Shown here one piece after another: positions 5,587 to 14,138 of a stretch of DNA of 19,881 nucleotides. The DNA comes from an uncultured Acetatifactor sp. (lineage in GTDB: Bacteria; Bacillota; Clostridia; Lachnospirales; Lachnospiraceae): contig CAJTLR010000069.1 of assembly GCA_910577185.1 (NCBI GenBank), positions 1 through 19,881 on the forward strand. Reading direction: 5' to 3'. The notes under the pieces were generated by a model. It searched no databases. It had not been told where the DNA came from and saw only the letters and a list, made by a program, of their open reading frames with translations. The first letter of the stretch is position 1; each line of letters opens with the position of its first letter. The position numbers and the translations under genes are program-made.

Positions 5587-7095
5587 TCACTTAGTATATA
5601 CCAGTGACTCGACAATGTTTTCAACACTTTTGGCGTTATAGGTCATACAGATAATCTTGCCGCTTTTTTGGATAACAATACGCACAAAAGCCCCCAGACT
5701 GTCCGTGATATTATATGTTCTGTTACCTTGCGGCCGTGCAGCTTCTGGTAAAGTTCCGATTGTTATATACTCTCCTTGTACCATATTTTTTAAGCCATCA
5801 ATGTAGACCATGGCTGATATGGCATTGTACTGGTATGTTATTTCACCGTTCACAGCATAACCTGACGGTATTCGGCCCTCGACATTTGTTAAACCCGTGT
5901 TTAGTACATCAATCTGCCCTTGTATATTACTTTTTGCATTATCCAGATACCCCAGTTCTGTCGCCGTAATTTCAGATACCGCAACCTTCCCGCTGCCATT
6001 TGCCACAAGCGCACGGTTCGCCGTCAGGTTTGCCCCAAGAAGGGAGCTGGCTGCTCCGTTCGCAAGGTCAGCAAACCACTTCATGATTTTTCCTGCAACA
6101 GTCTTCAGGCTTTCCCCGGTACCAATATTTGCCCTCGTGGCTGCCTGGCTGAAATTAACGGTCAGGTCACTTCCGTTTCCGCCGGGATTCAGCTTCCCGT
6201 TCCACGCCGTCCGTTCCTGCGCAGTGATATGTTTTGTGGTGTTTCCCACATGACTGTCAAGCTCTGCGGCGTTTGCCTTTTTCCCCACCGCCGCATCAAG
6301 CGCCTCCACCACATTTTCGTTGTCCTGCATTGCCTTCGCGATCTCTCCAAGGGTATCCAGCGTGGCCGGTGCACCATTGATCAGTCCGGCAATACGTTGG
6401 TCGGTATACCCCGCGGACTGCTGGTAAATTCCGTTCCATGCCGCTTTTTCGGCATCCGACACAAAACGGCGGGATGCGTCCTGTACAATCATTCCTGCGG
6501 CATGCGTGGCTGGATGCACATAGTTATTCGCGCCCTCTTCTATCCCCTGGAGCTTATCTCTGTATGCATCCGTAAAGTCATTTGAGGAAAGTCCTTTATC
6601 CTCTTCCTTGCTGACCTTTCCATCCAGCGCCTGCTCAAGCTGTTCCCTTGTCACCAGCCCGTCCGGGGCAATGACGGCAGTAATCTTTTCTATCTGCCCC
6701 ACAATGACACCCAGCGTAATCTCCGCAACTTTGTTTACTTCCCCGCCGTTTTTATAAATGTACTGGGGGTCATCCGACATATCCAGATATGCATACAAGA
6801 TTTCCCCTTCATCCGGATCCGATGCAAACAGTCCCGCCTCCGTCACCACAAACCCGGCTTCCACATCCCGGCTGGCAATCTGGAAAGTAATGTACGCCGT
6901 CTCATTCCCGGATGACACGGCCGTGATTTTCCCATCCATTCTGTATTGGTTCAGGCCTGCCAGGCCGGCCGGGTCATACCCTGCCGGCACGCTTCCGGTC
7001 CCCACGGCAGCCCGTGTGAACGCAATCGCCGTCTCCGTCGCCATCATTTTAGCAATAAGTGCCCTTCCTTTTGTTGTAATCACTGTCCCTATCAT
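5587..7095 (-). CDS. Tail fibre with switchable C-terminus (expressed form)
   Basis: The 502-residue fibre would bind the target cell surface. Residues 1-155 match the phage tail-collar fibre N-terminal domain that attaches to the baseplate (IGTVITTKGRALIAK, FTRAAVGTGSVP, FVVTEAGLFA). Residues 160-395 form a shaft with the repeating motifs FTDAYRDKLQGIEEGANNY, HPATHAAGMI and FVSDAEKAAWNG, and TAQERTAWNGKL later. Residues 398-403 (LNTGLT) are encoded by crossover site D; residues after that (about 100) are the variable tip, here cassette 1. AAGGAGGAGTC precedes the ATG, which overlaps the XkdU stop (ATGA), so the fibre is coupled to the tail operon. No separate fibre-assembly chaperone gene follows, which is unusual for contractile-tail fibres and may be because the tip is exchangeable. 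Confidence 0.93.
   Translation of the reverse strand: MIGTVITTKGRALIAKMMATETAIAFTRAAVGTGSVPAGYDPAGLAGLNQYRMDGKITAVSSGNETAYITFQIASRDVEAGFVVTEAGLFASDPDEGEILYAYLDMSDDPQYIYKNGGEVNKVAEITLGVIVGQIEKITAVIAPDGLVTREQLEQALDGKVSKEEDKGLSSNDFTDAYRDKLQGIEEGANNYVHPATHAAGMIVQDASRRFVSDAEKAAWNGIYQQSAGYTDQRIAGLINGAPATLDTLGEIAKAMQDNENVVEALDAAVGKKANAAELDSHVGNTTKHITAQERTAWNGKLNPGGNGSDLTVNFSQAATRANIGTGESLKTVAGKIMKWFADLANGAASSLLGANLTANRALVANGSGKVAVSEITATELGYLDNAKSNIQGQIDVLNTGLTNVEGRIPSGYAVNGEITYQYNAISAMVYIDGLKNMVQGEYITIGTLPEAARPQGNRTYNITDSLGAFVRIVIQKSGKIICMTYNAKSVENIVESLVYTK
5888..5905 (-). repeat. Crossover site D (expression site within the fibre gene)
   Basis: On the minus strand this reads ACTAAACACGGGTTTAAC, in frame within the fibre at codons 398-403. 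Its left flank (GGGCAG...ATGT) is open-reading constant fibre sequence, so this is the position at which cassettes become expressed. Confidence 0.9.
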
Positions 7096-7730
7096 GACTC
7101 CTCCTTTGGCCGGTAACCGGCCCTATAATATTTATAAATTGCTGTATCTGCCACAAGTTCCGCACTGGTGCTGAACCTGACATTTTCTTCCACCGGTTCT
7201 GCCAGTACTGCAATGTATTCCGCACGTGCCGCCCCTGCATACACACCTGCATTCCGCTTCCCGGTTCCCCTGCTTTCCAAATCGTATACTATGTTTGCCG
7301 GAACCCATTCCCGGAGCATTTCCGCAACGGAAAAATATATTTCATCTGCCTGGTTCAGAAGCACCAGCCTCATACAATATGTCTCTGCCCCGGGAGAGTC
7401 CAGCAGGAACCCGCCCGGCCCAAGTACGGCCTCCAGGGTTTCCCGCAGCCTGGGCAAGGTGTAGGGCAGCATGGCCAGCCACTTCAGCTGTACTCTCTGC
7501 CTCCTGGTTTCCGTACTTTCACCCGGCATCGGAAAAATCCCCAGCATCTTTTCAAAACGAGAAATTCCGTACTCATCCGCAGTTGCGATAAATTCATTTT
7601 TCAGCGCCTTGTCCGCAGCTTTCCACACAAGTCCAAACTCCGGATCTTCTGCAGACAGTGCCTCATTTATTTCCCTGTACTCCGCCAGAAAAGGCGGCAG
7701 GTAGGAAACCAGATCCGTTTCCCTTATCAT
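7092..7730 (-). CDS. xkdU: XkdU/YmfQ-like baseplate-fibre linker protein
   Basis: The 212-residue protein lies between baseplate J and the fibre, the usual place for the DUF2313 (YmfQ/XkdU) family, which is related to Mu gp48 and joins wedge to fibre. The N-terminal helices (LVSYLPPFLAEYREINEAL, KALKNEFIATADEYGISRFEKML) and the stretch ETRRQRVQLKWLAMLPYTLPRLRETLEAVLG are typical of the family. The C-terminal third (about 145-212) is less conserved. Start and stop both use 4-nt ATGA overlaps with neighbours, showing tight coupling. Confidence 0.88.
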   Translation of the reverse strand: MIRETDLVSYLPPFLAEYREINEALSAEDPEFGLVWKAADKALKNEFIATADEYGISRFEKMLGIFPMPGESTETRRQRVQLKWLAMLPYTLPRLRETLEAVLGPGGFLLDSPGAETYCMRLVLLNQADEIYFSVAEMLREWVPANIVYDLESRGTGKRNAGVYAGAARAEYIAVLAEPVEENVRFSTSAELVADTAIYKYYRAGYRPKEES

Positions 7731-8938
7731 ACATCCGTACCTCCGCTTACGCTCCCGAACACCGGAATTTCATACTGTCCCAGAATCAGGTTGCTGCCGG
7801 AACCGTTGATCCGTGTATCCTGAATGTCCACCACACCCGGAACACCCAGAAGACGGGTTTCCATCTGGCTGATCCTCACAACCAGATGCGCAGAATCCGC
7901 CCATTCCTTTCTCAATGCAAGCAGATACGCCGACACGGCGTCTTCAAGCGAACTGCGCAGCCTGTCCCAGCCATATCCTTCATCAAAGGTCAGGACCGTG
8001 CGCACATCCACCGGGACGGGAACCGCCCCCCGCACTGTCACCACATGTCCTATGGGTGCCAGCCCGTATCCTTCCCCCGCACAGCGTTCCGGGTCAACGG
8101 CCTCCTGCACTGTCCGGACAAGTTCCCCGGAAACAGGCCCAAACTCCGAACTTATAATCGTCAGCAGTACCGTTCCCCCTACCGTCAGTTTCTTTTCTGC
8201 CGCGGCACGGTAAACGGCGTCCAGCCATGCTCCCGTCTCGGCGTCAAGCGTCCCCCTGATCCCGTCATACCAGGTCTTCACACCCTCCCCGGGCACCATG
8301 GATGCCGGGGAAATGTCACTGTTCCAGTCCCTGGTTACTTTTGTGTCTCCCACTCCCGGAATGGCATTGGTTTTTTCGGTATAATCACGGACATTTCCCC
8401 CGAAAGCATTTTTATCAAAAGAGTCAAAATACCTCTGCCGCAGTTCCTCCGTGTCCTCTTCGTCCTCACCCGGTATCAGGACTTCCGTCAGCTCCGCAGT
8501 CTGCAGCCCCCTGATGTACTCCATGGGAATCATGGTTCCCAGGTACCGGTTTCCTGCACTGCCGGCCGTCTCGCATATAACCCGGTACTCGCCGGGCGCC
8601 GTTTTTTCCGTCACAGTATAATTGATTTCCCCGATATTAAACCTCTGCCCGGACACCTCAACCGTATCCGGCCTGAACACGCCCTTCAGCACGGCGTTTG
8701 TAGCCGGGTAGGGTGCAATTCCCCGTTCCCTGCACCGCAGCACCAGGAATTCCCTTGATGCAGTGTCCCCATAGGCTTCTTTCAGAATATGATCCAGCTC
8801 GATATACAGTATCTGCAGTTCTATGGCCGTGGGCGAATGGGTGTCCCATATTACCGCGCCCTCCCTCTTGTCAAATTTGTCCGGGACGCGGGCAAGCATT
8901 CTGTCACGGATCACTTCATAAGTGATATCCTCATACAT
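7727..8938 (-). CDS. xkdT: Baseplate J family protein (XkdT, gp6-like wedge)
   Basis: The 403-residue protein is a baseplate wedge component of the Mu gp47/P2 J family. The N-terminal pattern (EVIRDRMLARVPDKFDKREGAVIWDTHSPTA split over residues 8-38, then ELQILYIELDHILKEAYGDTA) is characteristic, as is RERGIAPYPATNAVLKGVF further on. A central beta domain carries GSAGNRYLGTMIP, followed by EELRQRYFDSFDKNAFGGN and VPGVVDIQDTRING near the C-terminus. The length is normal. The start codon overlaps the preceding stop by one base (TAATG). Confidence 0.93.
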   Translation of the reverse strand: MYEDITYEVIRDRMLARVPDKFDKREGAVIWDTHSPTAIELQILYIELDHILKEAYGDTASREFLVLRCRERGIAPYPATNAVLKGVFRPDTVEVSGQRFNIGEINYTVTEKTAPGEYRVICETAGSAGNRYLGTMIPMEYIRGLQTAELTEVLIPGEDEEDTEELRQRYFDSFDKNAFGGNVRDYTEKTNAIPGVGDTKVTRDWNSDISPASMVPGEGVKTWYDGIRGTLDAETGAWLDAVYRAAAEKKLTVGGTVLLTIISSEFGPVSGELVRTVQEAVDPERCAGEGYGLAPIGHVVTVRGAVPVPVDVRTVLTFDEGYGWDRLRSSLEDAVSAYLLALRKEWADSAHLVVRISQMETRLLGVPGVVDIQDTRINGSGSNLILGQYEIPVFGSVSGGTDV

Positions 8939-9342
8939 TAAAAATTCACCTCCCTCCCCGCATCCAGGTCCCCGTAAACGGAATGCACCCTGAAAGACAC
9001 ATGCACAACACCTTTCCGCGGAAAGTCAAACTCAAAATCACCGACTTCCAGGATTCTGTCATCCTGGAGAAGCGCTTCCGTGATACGGCGCTTCAGTTCC
9101 GGGCACACATAAGTCACGGGCTCCCCGAACAAGTCCCGGAGTTCGGTGCCGTAATTCCAGGAATACATGATATACTGGTAACGTTCCGTCATAAGAATCT
9201 TGTATACCGCCTGTCTGACCGCTTCCAGGCCATCCGTGTATCCCCTCACAGTTCCCTCTTCCATGCACATCCGGTAAGTAAAGCCCGGCTGTTTCACGAT
9301 CTCAAAATCCCGGTCAAGAAATCCCGTTGTTGCAGGAATCAT
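8938..9342 (-). CDS. xkdS: gp25-like baseplate wedge protein (XkdS, DUF2634)
   Basis: The 134-residue protein matches the small lysozyme-like fold wedge proteins (T4 gp25, P2 W) by length, position and motifs: GLEAVRQAVYKILMTERYQY, YSWNYGTELRDLFGE, then ELKRRITEALLQDDRIL. In contractile systems this protein helps nucleate sheath assembly on the baseplate. It overlaps its upstream neighbour by 4 nt (ATGA) and shares one base with baseplate J. Confidence 0.92.
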   Translation of the reverse strand: MIPATTGFLDRDFEIVKQPGFTYRMCMEEGTVRGYTDGLEAVRQAVYKILMTERYQYIMYSWNYGTELRDLFGEPVTYVCPELKRRITEALLQDDRILEVGDFEFDFPRKGVVHVSFRVHSVYGDLDAGREVNF

Positions 9343-9737
9343 TCCTTACCCCCTATCCGGTCCAGTACAATGAACTTCTGGCCCTCCTGCTGCCTGATCA
9401 GGATGACCTGGTCCCCTGTTTCCAGCCCATTGTGCATCCTGAAATTTTTCACTCCCACGACACCGTGGTTATGCAGGGGCTCCGCATCCGTCGTCCCTTC
9501 CGGCATAAGGACACCCTTATCCGTCTCCCACTGTACGGTTACGGTTGTCATGTAATCCGTTACATTCCTTGCCAGCACAAGCTGGTTTTCACCCAGAATC
9601 ATCTTTTGTTCCACATTTATTTTCAGGGGTGATTTGGAAACCACTTCCCCGAAATACACATTCACGGGCTTTGTCGACTCCTGCGCGTCCAGGGCTGCCC
9701 TTTTCACCGCATGCACAAAGTCATTTGCATCAGCCAA
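9339..9737 (-). CDS. xkdR: XkdR-like protein (DUF2577), gp5-like hub/spike component
   Basis: The protein has an OB-fold-like pattern (NVYFGEVVSKSPLKINVEQ, then HNGLETGDQVILIRQQEGQ, ending FIVLDRIG) found in DUF2577 proteins, which replace the gp5/gpV spike in PBSX-type particles. I prefer the TTG at 9737 (132 residues): GGAGG lies 8 nt upstream of it. The GTG at 9746, three codons earlier, sits within the Shine-Dalgarno sequence. The start overlaps the end of the hub gene by 8 nt. There is no lysozyme domain, so it is a structural hub only. Confidence 0.85.
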   Translation of the reverse strand: MADANDFVHAVKRAALDAQESTKPVNVYFGEVVSKSPLKINVEQKMILGENQLVLARNVTDYMTTVTVQWETDKGVLMPEGTTDAEPLHNHGVVGVKNFRMHNGLETGDQVILIRQQEGQKFIVLDRIGGKE

Positions 9738-10707
9738 TAAACTCACCTCCCCTGAGTGTCAGATCCATCCGGTGTTCATTTTCCTGATAGATATGCCTGC
9801 AGCTTTCCACAAGCATAAAATTTTTTAATTTCATATCCCCCAGATCCAGATTCACCACAACCATGCTTCCCGCCCGCACCCGGTTATCACCTAATGCATT
9901 GGAAAGTTTCAGGCTGCGTGTTTTCTTATTGTACAGCTTCAGAAGGGCATCCACTTTCGCCTGACCGTTTTCCCCTTTTTTCAGGGTATCAAAATATTGT
10001 AAAATGCCCCACTTATTTATATTGCCGGAATCCTGCCCGATGTAAACTTCCCGGAAACCGCTTTCCTCATTGTCATAGGTCAGCTTGATCTTGTTGTAAG
10101 TGTTATCATCAATGGATGAAGTGTACTCAAAATTTTCGCCGGTTTCCTCGTCCAGCATCAGGTAAGCCCCCGGCTGTCCCACAGACATGGAAGACAAATG
10201 TTTCAGCGTCAGCTTTCCAAAATCATCATACAGCACAAACATCTCCCCGGTATTGGTGAGCGTCAGGTCAAGCGCATTCTCCACCATCTCAAAGAGAGAG
10301 GTGTTTTCTTCCACCCTGGACTCAATGACATATCCGGTATTTTCCAAAGTGCCCACATTCAGGGCATAATCGGCGGCAATCATGCGAAGAAGCTGGTCTG
10401 CCGTCTTGTTTTCATAAACCATGGTATCCTTATTTTTCAGGTAACGCAGCTGGTCATAGGCAGTAACCGATATAATCTGGTCTTTCGCCCGCTGCTGACT
10501 AAACACAAATCCGAAAAATATCTCTTCCCCGTTTTCTTTCATCCGCACCGCGCTGCCCTCCGAAAAATCAGCCAGGTCATCTCCCAGCACTTTAAAGGTC
10601 AGTTTCCCGGGTGAGCTTTTCCGTTTTGTAGTCCACTCAATCCCCTCCTCCACCGCCGGAATATATAATTTTGTCCCTGACTCGTTACCCACTAAAAGTT
10701 CAATCAT
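9730..10707 (-). CDS. xkdQ: XkdQ-like baseplate hub protein (gp27/gpD-like)
   Basis: The 325-residue protein is of the XkdQ/YqbQ family, which forms the trimeric hub at the tube tip. Features are the N-terminal beta domain (GIEWTTKRKSSPGKLTFKVL, then EIFFGFVFSQQRAK), the ITVTAYDQLRYLKNKD-like segment (VTAYDQLRYLKNKDT at about 81-95) and the C-terminal VRAGSMVVVNLDLGD and RMDLTLRGGEFIG. GGGGGCGGAG precedes the ATG, 11 nt after the LysM-protein stop. The length is typical. Confidence 0.92.
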   Translation of the reverse strand: MIELLVGNESGTKLYIPAVEEGIEWTTKRKSSPGKLTFKVLGDDLADFSEGSAVRMKENGEEIFFGFVFSQQRAKDQIISVTAYDQLRYLKNKDTMVYENKTADQLLRMIAADYALNVGTLENTGYVIESRVEENTSLFEMVENALDLTLTNTGEMFVLYDDFGKLTLKHLSSMSVGQPGAYLMLDEETGENFEYTSSIDDNTYNKIKLTYDNEESGFREVYIGQDSGNINKWGILQYFDTLKKGENGQAKVDALLKLYNKKTRSLKLSNALGDNRVRAGSMVVVNLDLGDMKLKNFMLVESCRHIYQENEHRMDLTLRGGEFIG

Positions 10708-10718
10708 CTCCGCCCCCT

Positions 10719-11417
10719 TTAAACTGCCGGTATGGTCAGTACCTGCCCCGGATAGATCAGGTTCGGATTCCCGCCCACCACACTTCTGTTAGCATTGTAA
10801 ATAACGGAATACTTTGAACCGTTTCCGTAAAATTTCTTTGCTATGTTCCAGAGACAGTCCCCCTTTACAACAGTATATTTCTGTTCCGTTGACGGAGCCG
10901 GGCAGGAGATATTCTCCCGCTGCGGCTCTACACTGGCCCTGGGCCTGGACGCTTCCAGGGAGGTACTGACACTGACCGTTTTCGTTCCGTAATCCCTCCA
11001 CTGTTTCAGCTTGATCTTCAGCACCAGGTCAAGGCCGTTTTCTATTTCTTCCGTTATCTGGTAGTCCTCCAGGGATACCCTGATATTTGTGTCAAACAGT
11101 CTCTTTCCCCCGGGAGCCATTCTGCACACAATAAACTGAAAAGGCTTCTTTCCCGTCTTCAGGGACTCCACATACCCGAGAAAATAATCCGCACCGCGGA
11201 ATCCTGACTGGTAAACCGCAAAGGGATACTTCTGCTGCGGCACCATACACTCTAAATCAATGTCTGTGAGCCCTGCATTTTTCAGTATATTGACCTCGCC
11301 TTCATTGATCAGGCTCAGGGTTTTATTGGCCCCGTTAATTTTTGTCTGCAATTTCCCGGGCGCTACGGGCAGCCTGCATTTTCCAAGGTAAAAATCATAT
11401 CCCGCACCTGCCATCAC
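10719..11417 (-). CDS. xkdP: LysM-domain tail protein (XkdP-like)
   Basis: The 232-residue protein has a beta-rich N-terminal part (about 1-140), a low-complexity linker (SLEASRPRASVEPQREN) and a C-terminal LysM domain at residues 180-232 (KYTVVKGDCLWNIAKKFYGN ... GQVLTIPAV). XkdP proteins connect the tape measure end to the baseplate hub, and the LysM probably helps assembly or touches peptidoglycan during injection. The GTG at 11417 and an ATG one codon later are both possible starts; the first overlaps the tape-measure stop by 4 nt. Confidence 0.92.
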   Translation of the reverse strand: MMAGAGYDFYLGKCRLPVAPGKLQTKINGANKTLSLINEGEVNILKNAGLTDIDLECMVPQQKYPFAVYQSGFRGADYFLGYVESLKTGKKPFQFIVCRMAPGGKRLFDTNIRVSLEDYQITEEIENGLDLVLKIKLKQWRDYGTKTVSVSTSLEASRPRASVEPQRENISCPAPSTEQKYTVVKGDCLWNIAKKFYGNGSKYSVIYNANRSVVGGNPNLIYPGQVLTIPAV

Positions 11418-14134
11418 TCATGCACCCCCTCCGTTGTAATTTCAACTGCCTCGTTTACGGCATCCGTCAGACCGGACACCACGCCATCCAGATCCATACC
11501 GTTCTTCACTGTATTGTAATTTGTCTGCTCAATGTTGATTTCCGCGGTGGTAAACCGGTTCACAGCCTCCTGTTCCGCAAGGTCGCGAAGATATTTCAGT
11601 TCCTCTCCCGCCACATCCATGGATTCTGCCATGGCTCCTGTGTTCCCGGCTATCTCGTCAACTCCGCTGCCGATTCCCTCCGGAACCCCGCCCGGTCCGT
11701 AATTCTCCGGAATTGTGTAATCTTCCGGGGGCATGTAATCTTCCGAAGCTGTATAGTCTTCCGGAGATGGGATATCATAGTCAGACATATCCGGAAAGAA
11801 ATCACTTACTTTATCCGCCACGCCGTCACCCCAGGAAGCGCCAGCCCGGTATGCATCCATAACCCAGCCATCCTGAAATACATCATTTGTTGACATTCCT
11901 TTATCAAATGCATCTGAAATACTGATAAATTCCTGTATATTCCCTCTAGCCTCTTCTGCTTTTACCGCATATTCATATGCCATGCTCGCTACACCGGAAT
12001 AATCAATTTCTACAAACGGCAGTCGATTCAAACCCTCACATATTTTTTGTACCACTCCGAGAACTGTCGACAACAGAGAATACCAGCCTGCCTTGACAGC
12101 AAATATGCTATTCTCAAACGCTATTTTAATATTCGCTGCAACCGCCACCACGGCATTTAAAAGACCATTGAACACATTTTGACCCGTCATCAACAAATTT
12201 TTGAAAAACGCAATTACTACATTTATGCCTCCGCAAATTGCACCGAATGCGCTTTGGGCAATATGTCCCGCACCTGAGAAATGATTCGCCAAAATCAAAA
12301 TCGCAGTTATCAGGGCAATAATCCCGATCACAATCCAGGTAATGGGACATGCCAAAAGAGCGCTATTAAACCCATACTGCGCAGCCGTGGTCTTAAAAGT
12401 TTCCTCTTTCTCCAGAGCCAGCGCCGCCTTATGGACACTGGAAGCAAAGGCTGCAGCCATTTTAATCCCATTGCTGATTGTCTGGATTAAGTTATAAATT
12501 CCCAGCGCAAAACAGAAAGCCGCCAGCGCCCCCACAACCCCGTAAATAATGGGTCCCAGCCACGACCAGTTGTCCGCAATCAGCTGGGCGCCCCCGGCCA
12601 GCAGGTTAAAAATATCTGTGGCCACCCCTGCCATGACATACAGTCCCCCGATGACACCGCTTACAATTCCCTGGAAAAACTCGCTGTTTCCCAGCTCGTT
12701 CATACTCTGCAGCACCGGCCGGAAAGCCATCAGGGCATAATTCTCAATGGATGCCCCTATCTGCTCAAAGGTCTTAGGCATATTTTCAAACTTTGCGTTG
12801 GTTTCATCTGCCGCCGCAAACATGGCAGACTTCAAAACGCCGGCAGTGATCTGTCCCTCTGCTGCCATGTTCCCCAGCTGTTCCACCGGAACTCCCATAT
12901 AGTCCGCAATTGCCTGGATAATATTCGGCGCCTGCTGCAGAAGTCTGTTGTATGCCTCTCCCTGGAGCACGCCTGCTCCCATGGTCTCGGTCAGCTGAAG
13001 CATGGCCGCGTCGATGTCCGATGTCTCCATCCCGGCAATCCGGAACTGCCTGCCTACCTGCTCCGTAAAAGCAACGATTTCCGCGGAACTGCCAAACGCG
13101 TCACCGGCCATGGATCCCAAATTGGAAACAGCGTCAGCCGTGGCCTGGTAAGATCCCCTGGAGCGCTCTGCACAAAGGAAAATCATCTCCTGCAGTTCCT
13201 GTGTTGTCTGCATTCCGTCATTCATCCTGTCCAGACGGGCGGTTGCGGTCACAAACTGGTCGGACAGGTTCATTCCCTTTATGAGATTCTCCGTTGTGAA
13301 AAAGGGGGCGATTGCCCCCCTGATAGTCTGCAAAAATCCGCTGGCCTGATTTTTCCCCTGGTCAATTACCTGATTGAGCCGCCCCTGTTCATCCGCAATG
13401 TCACGTAAATGCTGTTCTGTGCTGCCTATTGTCTGCGACAGTTCCCGGTAGGCTTCACCGGCTGCGGAAACATCCATGTTGTCGACAGCCCTGTTCAGAT
13501 TCTCCTGCCCCTGCAGCATCTGCGCCAGCCTTCCCCGCAATTGTTCCAGTTCCGTATTCGCGGACCGTGTTCCCATATTCATCGGATTGTTTTCTATCTG
13601 CTGTATGCGATCCCGGATATCATCTACCCGGACCGCCATGCTGTTCAGATCCCGGAAAGCCTCCGGCGGAAATATCATGGCATTGTACGCCTGCTTTGCG
13701 ATGGCATCCTGGGTGTTGCACAGCCGCTTTAACATGGCGTCCGCGCTCTGCGTTTCCTGCCGGAAGCGCTCCATGCCGCTGCCGGTAAATACTTCCACAT
13801 CATTCTGCTGCCACACCACCGGCACTTCCACCGGTTCCGGCTGTTTCATGGGCAAAGCCGGGAGCGATGTCTCCATGGGAACCGTAACGGAAATCTCCGT
13901 CTCCAAAGACCTGGAGGCAATTGCCGCCAGGATCATATTCAGATCCCGGGCGGCGCGGGAAGTCTCCACCAATTCTCCCCGGATCTCCCGCAGCCCGGTG
14001 GTATCAGCCGGTTCGTCCACCACAGAATGCATCTGCTCCATGGCGGACATGGCGGTGTTCACCACACTTATGGCCTTCAGCAGCCCTATGGTTAAATTTT
14101 CCTGCAGCCTGATGTCCACTTTTATGCCTTCCAT
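11414..14134 (-). CDS. xkdO: Tail tape measure protein (XkdO-like)
   Basis: The 906-residue protein is the tape measure. A helical N-terminal region (1-275, with coiled-coil stretches such as LEQLRGRLAQMLQGQENLNR) leads into the conserved tape-measure domain (about 275-470: NLSDQFVTATARLDRMNDG, GSYQATADAVSNLGS, GAGVLQGEAYNRLLQQAPNI, MAAEGQITAGVLKSAM). Hydrophobic segments follow at about 487-510, 526-550 and 596-618. Near residues 780-811 there are degenerate repeats of P-x-x-EDY(T) rich in Asp, Glu and Tyr. By the usual 0.15 nm per residue rule this predicts a tail of very roughly 135 nm, an inference only. It starts 5 nt after the stop of the frameshifted chaperone frame. Confidence 0.95.
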   Translation of the reverse strand: MEGIKVDIRLQENLTIGLLKAISVVNTAMSAMEQMHSVVDEPADTTGLREIRGELVETSRAARDLNMILAAIASRSLETEISVTVPMETSLPALPMKQPEPVEVPVVWQQNDVEVFTGSGMERFRQETQSADAMLKRLCNTQDAIAKQAYNAMIFPPEAFRDLNSMAVRVDDIRDRIQQIENNPMNMGTRSANTELEQLRGRLAQMLQGQENLNRAVDNMDVSAAGEAYRELSQTIGSTEQHLRDIADEQGRLNQVIDQGKNQASGFLQTIRGAIAPFFTTENLIKGMNLSDQFVTATARLDRMNDGMQTTQELQEMIFLCAERSRGSYQATADAVSNLGSMAGDAFGSSAEIVAFTEQVGRQFRIAGMETSDIDAAMLQLTETMGAGVLQGEAYNRLLQQAPNIIQAIADYMGVPVEQLGNMAAEGQITAGVLKSAMFAAADETNAKFENMPKTFEQIGASIENYALMAFRPVLQSMNELGNSEFFQGIVSGVIGGLYVMAGVATDIFNLLAGGAQLIADNWSWLGPIIYGVVGALAAFCFALGIYNLIQTISNGIKMAAAFASSVHKAALALEKEETFKTTAAQYGFNSALLACPITWIVIGIIALITAILILANHFSGAGHIAQSAFGAICGGINVVIAFFKNLLMTGQNVFNGLLNAVVAVAANIKIAFENSIFAVKAGWYSLLSTVLGVVQKICEGLNRLPFVEIDYSGVASMAYEYAVKAEEARGNIQEFISISDAFDKGMSTNDVFQDGWVMDAYRAGASWGDGVADKVSDFFPDMSDYDIPSPEDYTASEDYMPPEDYTIPENYGPGGVPEGIGSGVDEIAGNTGAMAESMDVAGEELKYLRDLAEQEAVNRFTTAEINIEQTNYNTVKNGMDLDGVVSGLTDAVNEAVEITTEGVHE

Positions 14135-14138
14135 TCCA

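Larger units (their letters stand above)
2737..5905. other. Tail-fibre shufflon (multi-site DNA inversion region)
   Basis: The region is bounded by the outermost copies of an 18-bp site, ACTAAACACGGGTTTRAC. The order is site A (+), cassette 4, remnant cassette 5, cassette 3, site B (-), recombinase, small membrane peptide, site C (+), cassette 2, cassette 1, site D (-) and the constant part of the fibre gene. A-B, C-D, A-D and B-C are in inverted orientation, so recombination between them inverts DNA. A-C and B-D are direct, so recombination there would delete the recombinase. In every copy the site reads in frame as L-N-T-G-L-T, so any inversion that brings a cassette to site D gives an intact fibre gene. 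The role, switching of target specificity, is inferred from known phage Mu, phage P1 and R64 shufflon systems. Confidence 0.85.

Noticed and set aside
2737..5905. Diversity-generating retroelement acting on the fibre gene
   Set aside because: There is no reverse transcriptase and no adenine-biased template/variable repeat pair. Variation here is by cassette and inverted sites.
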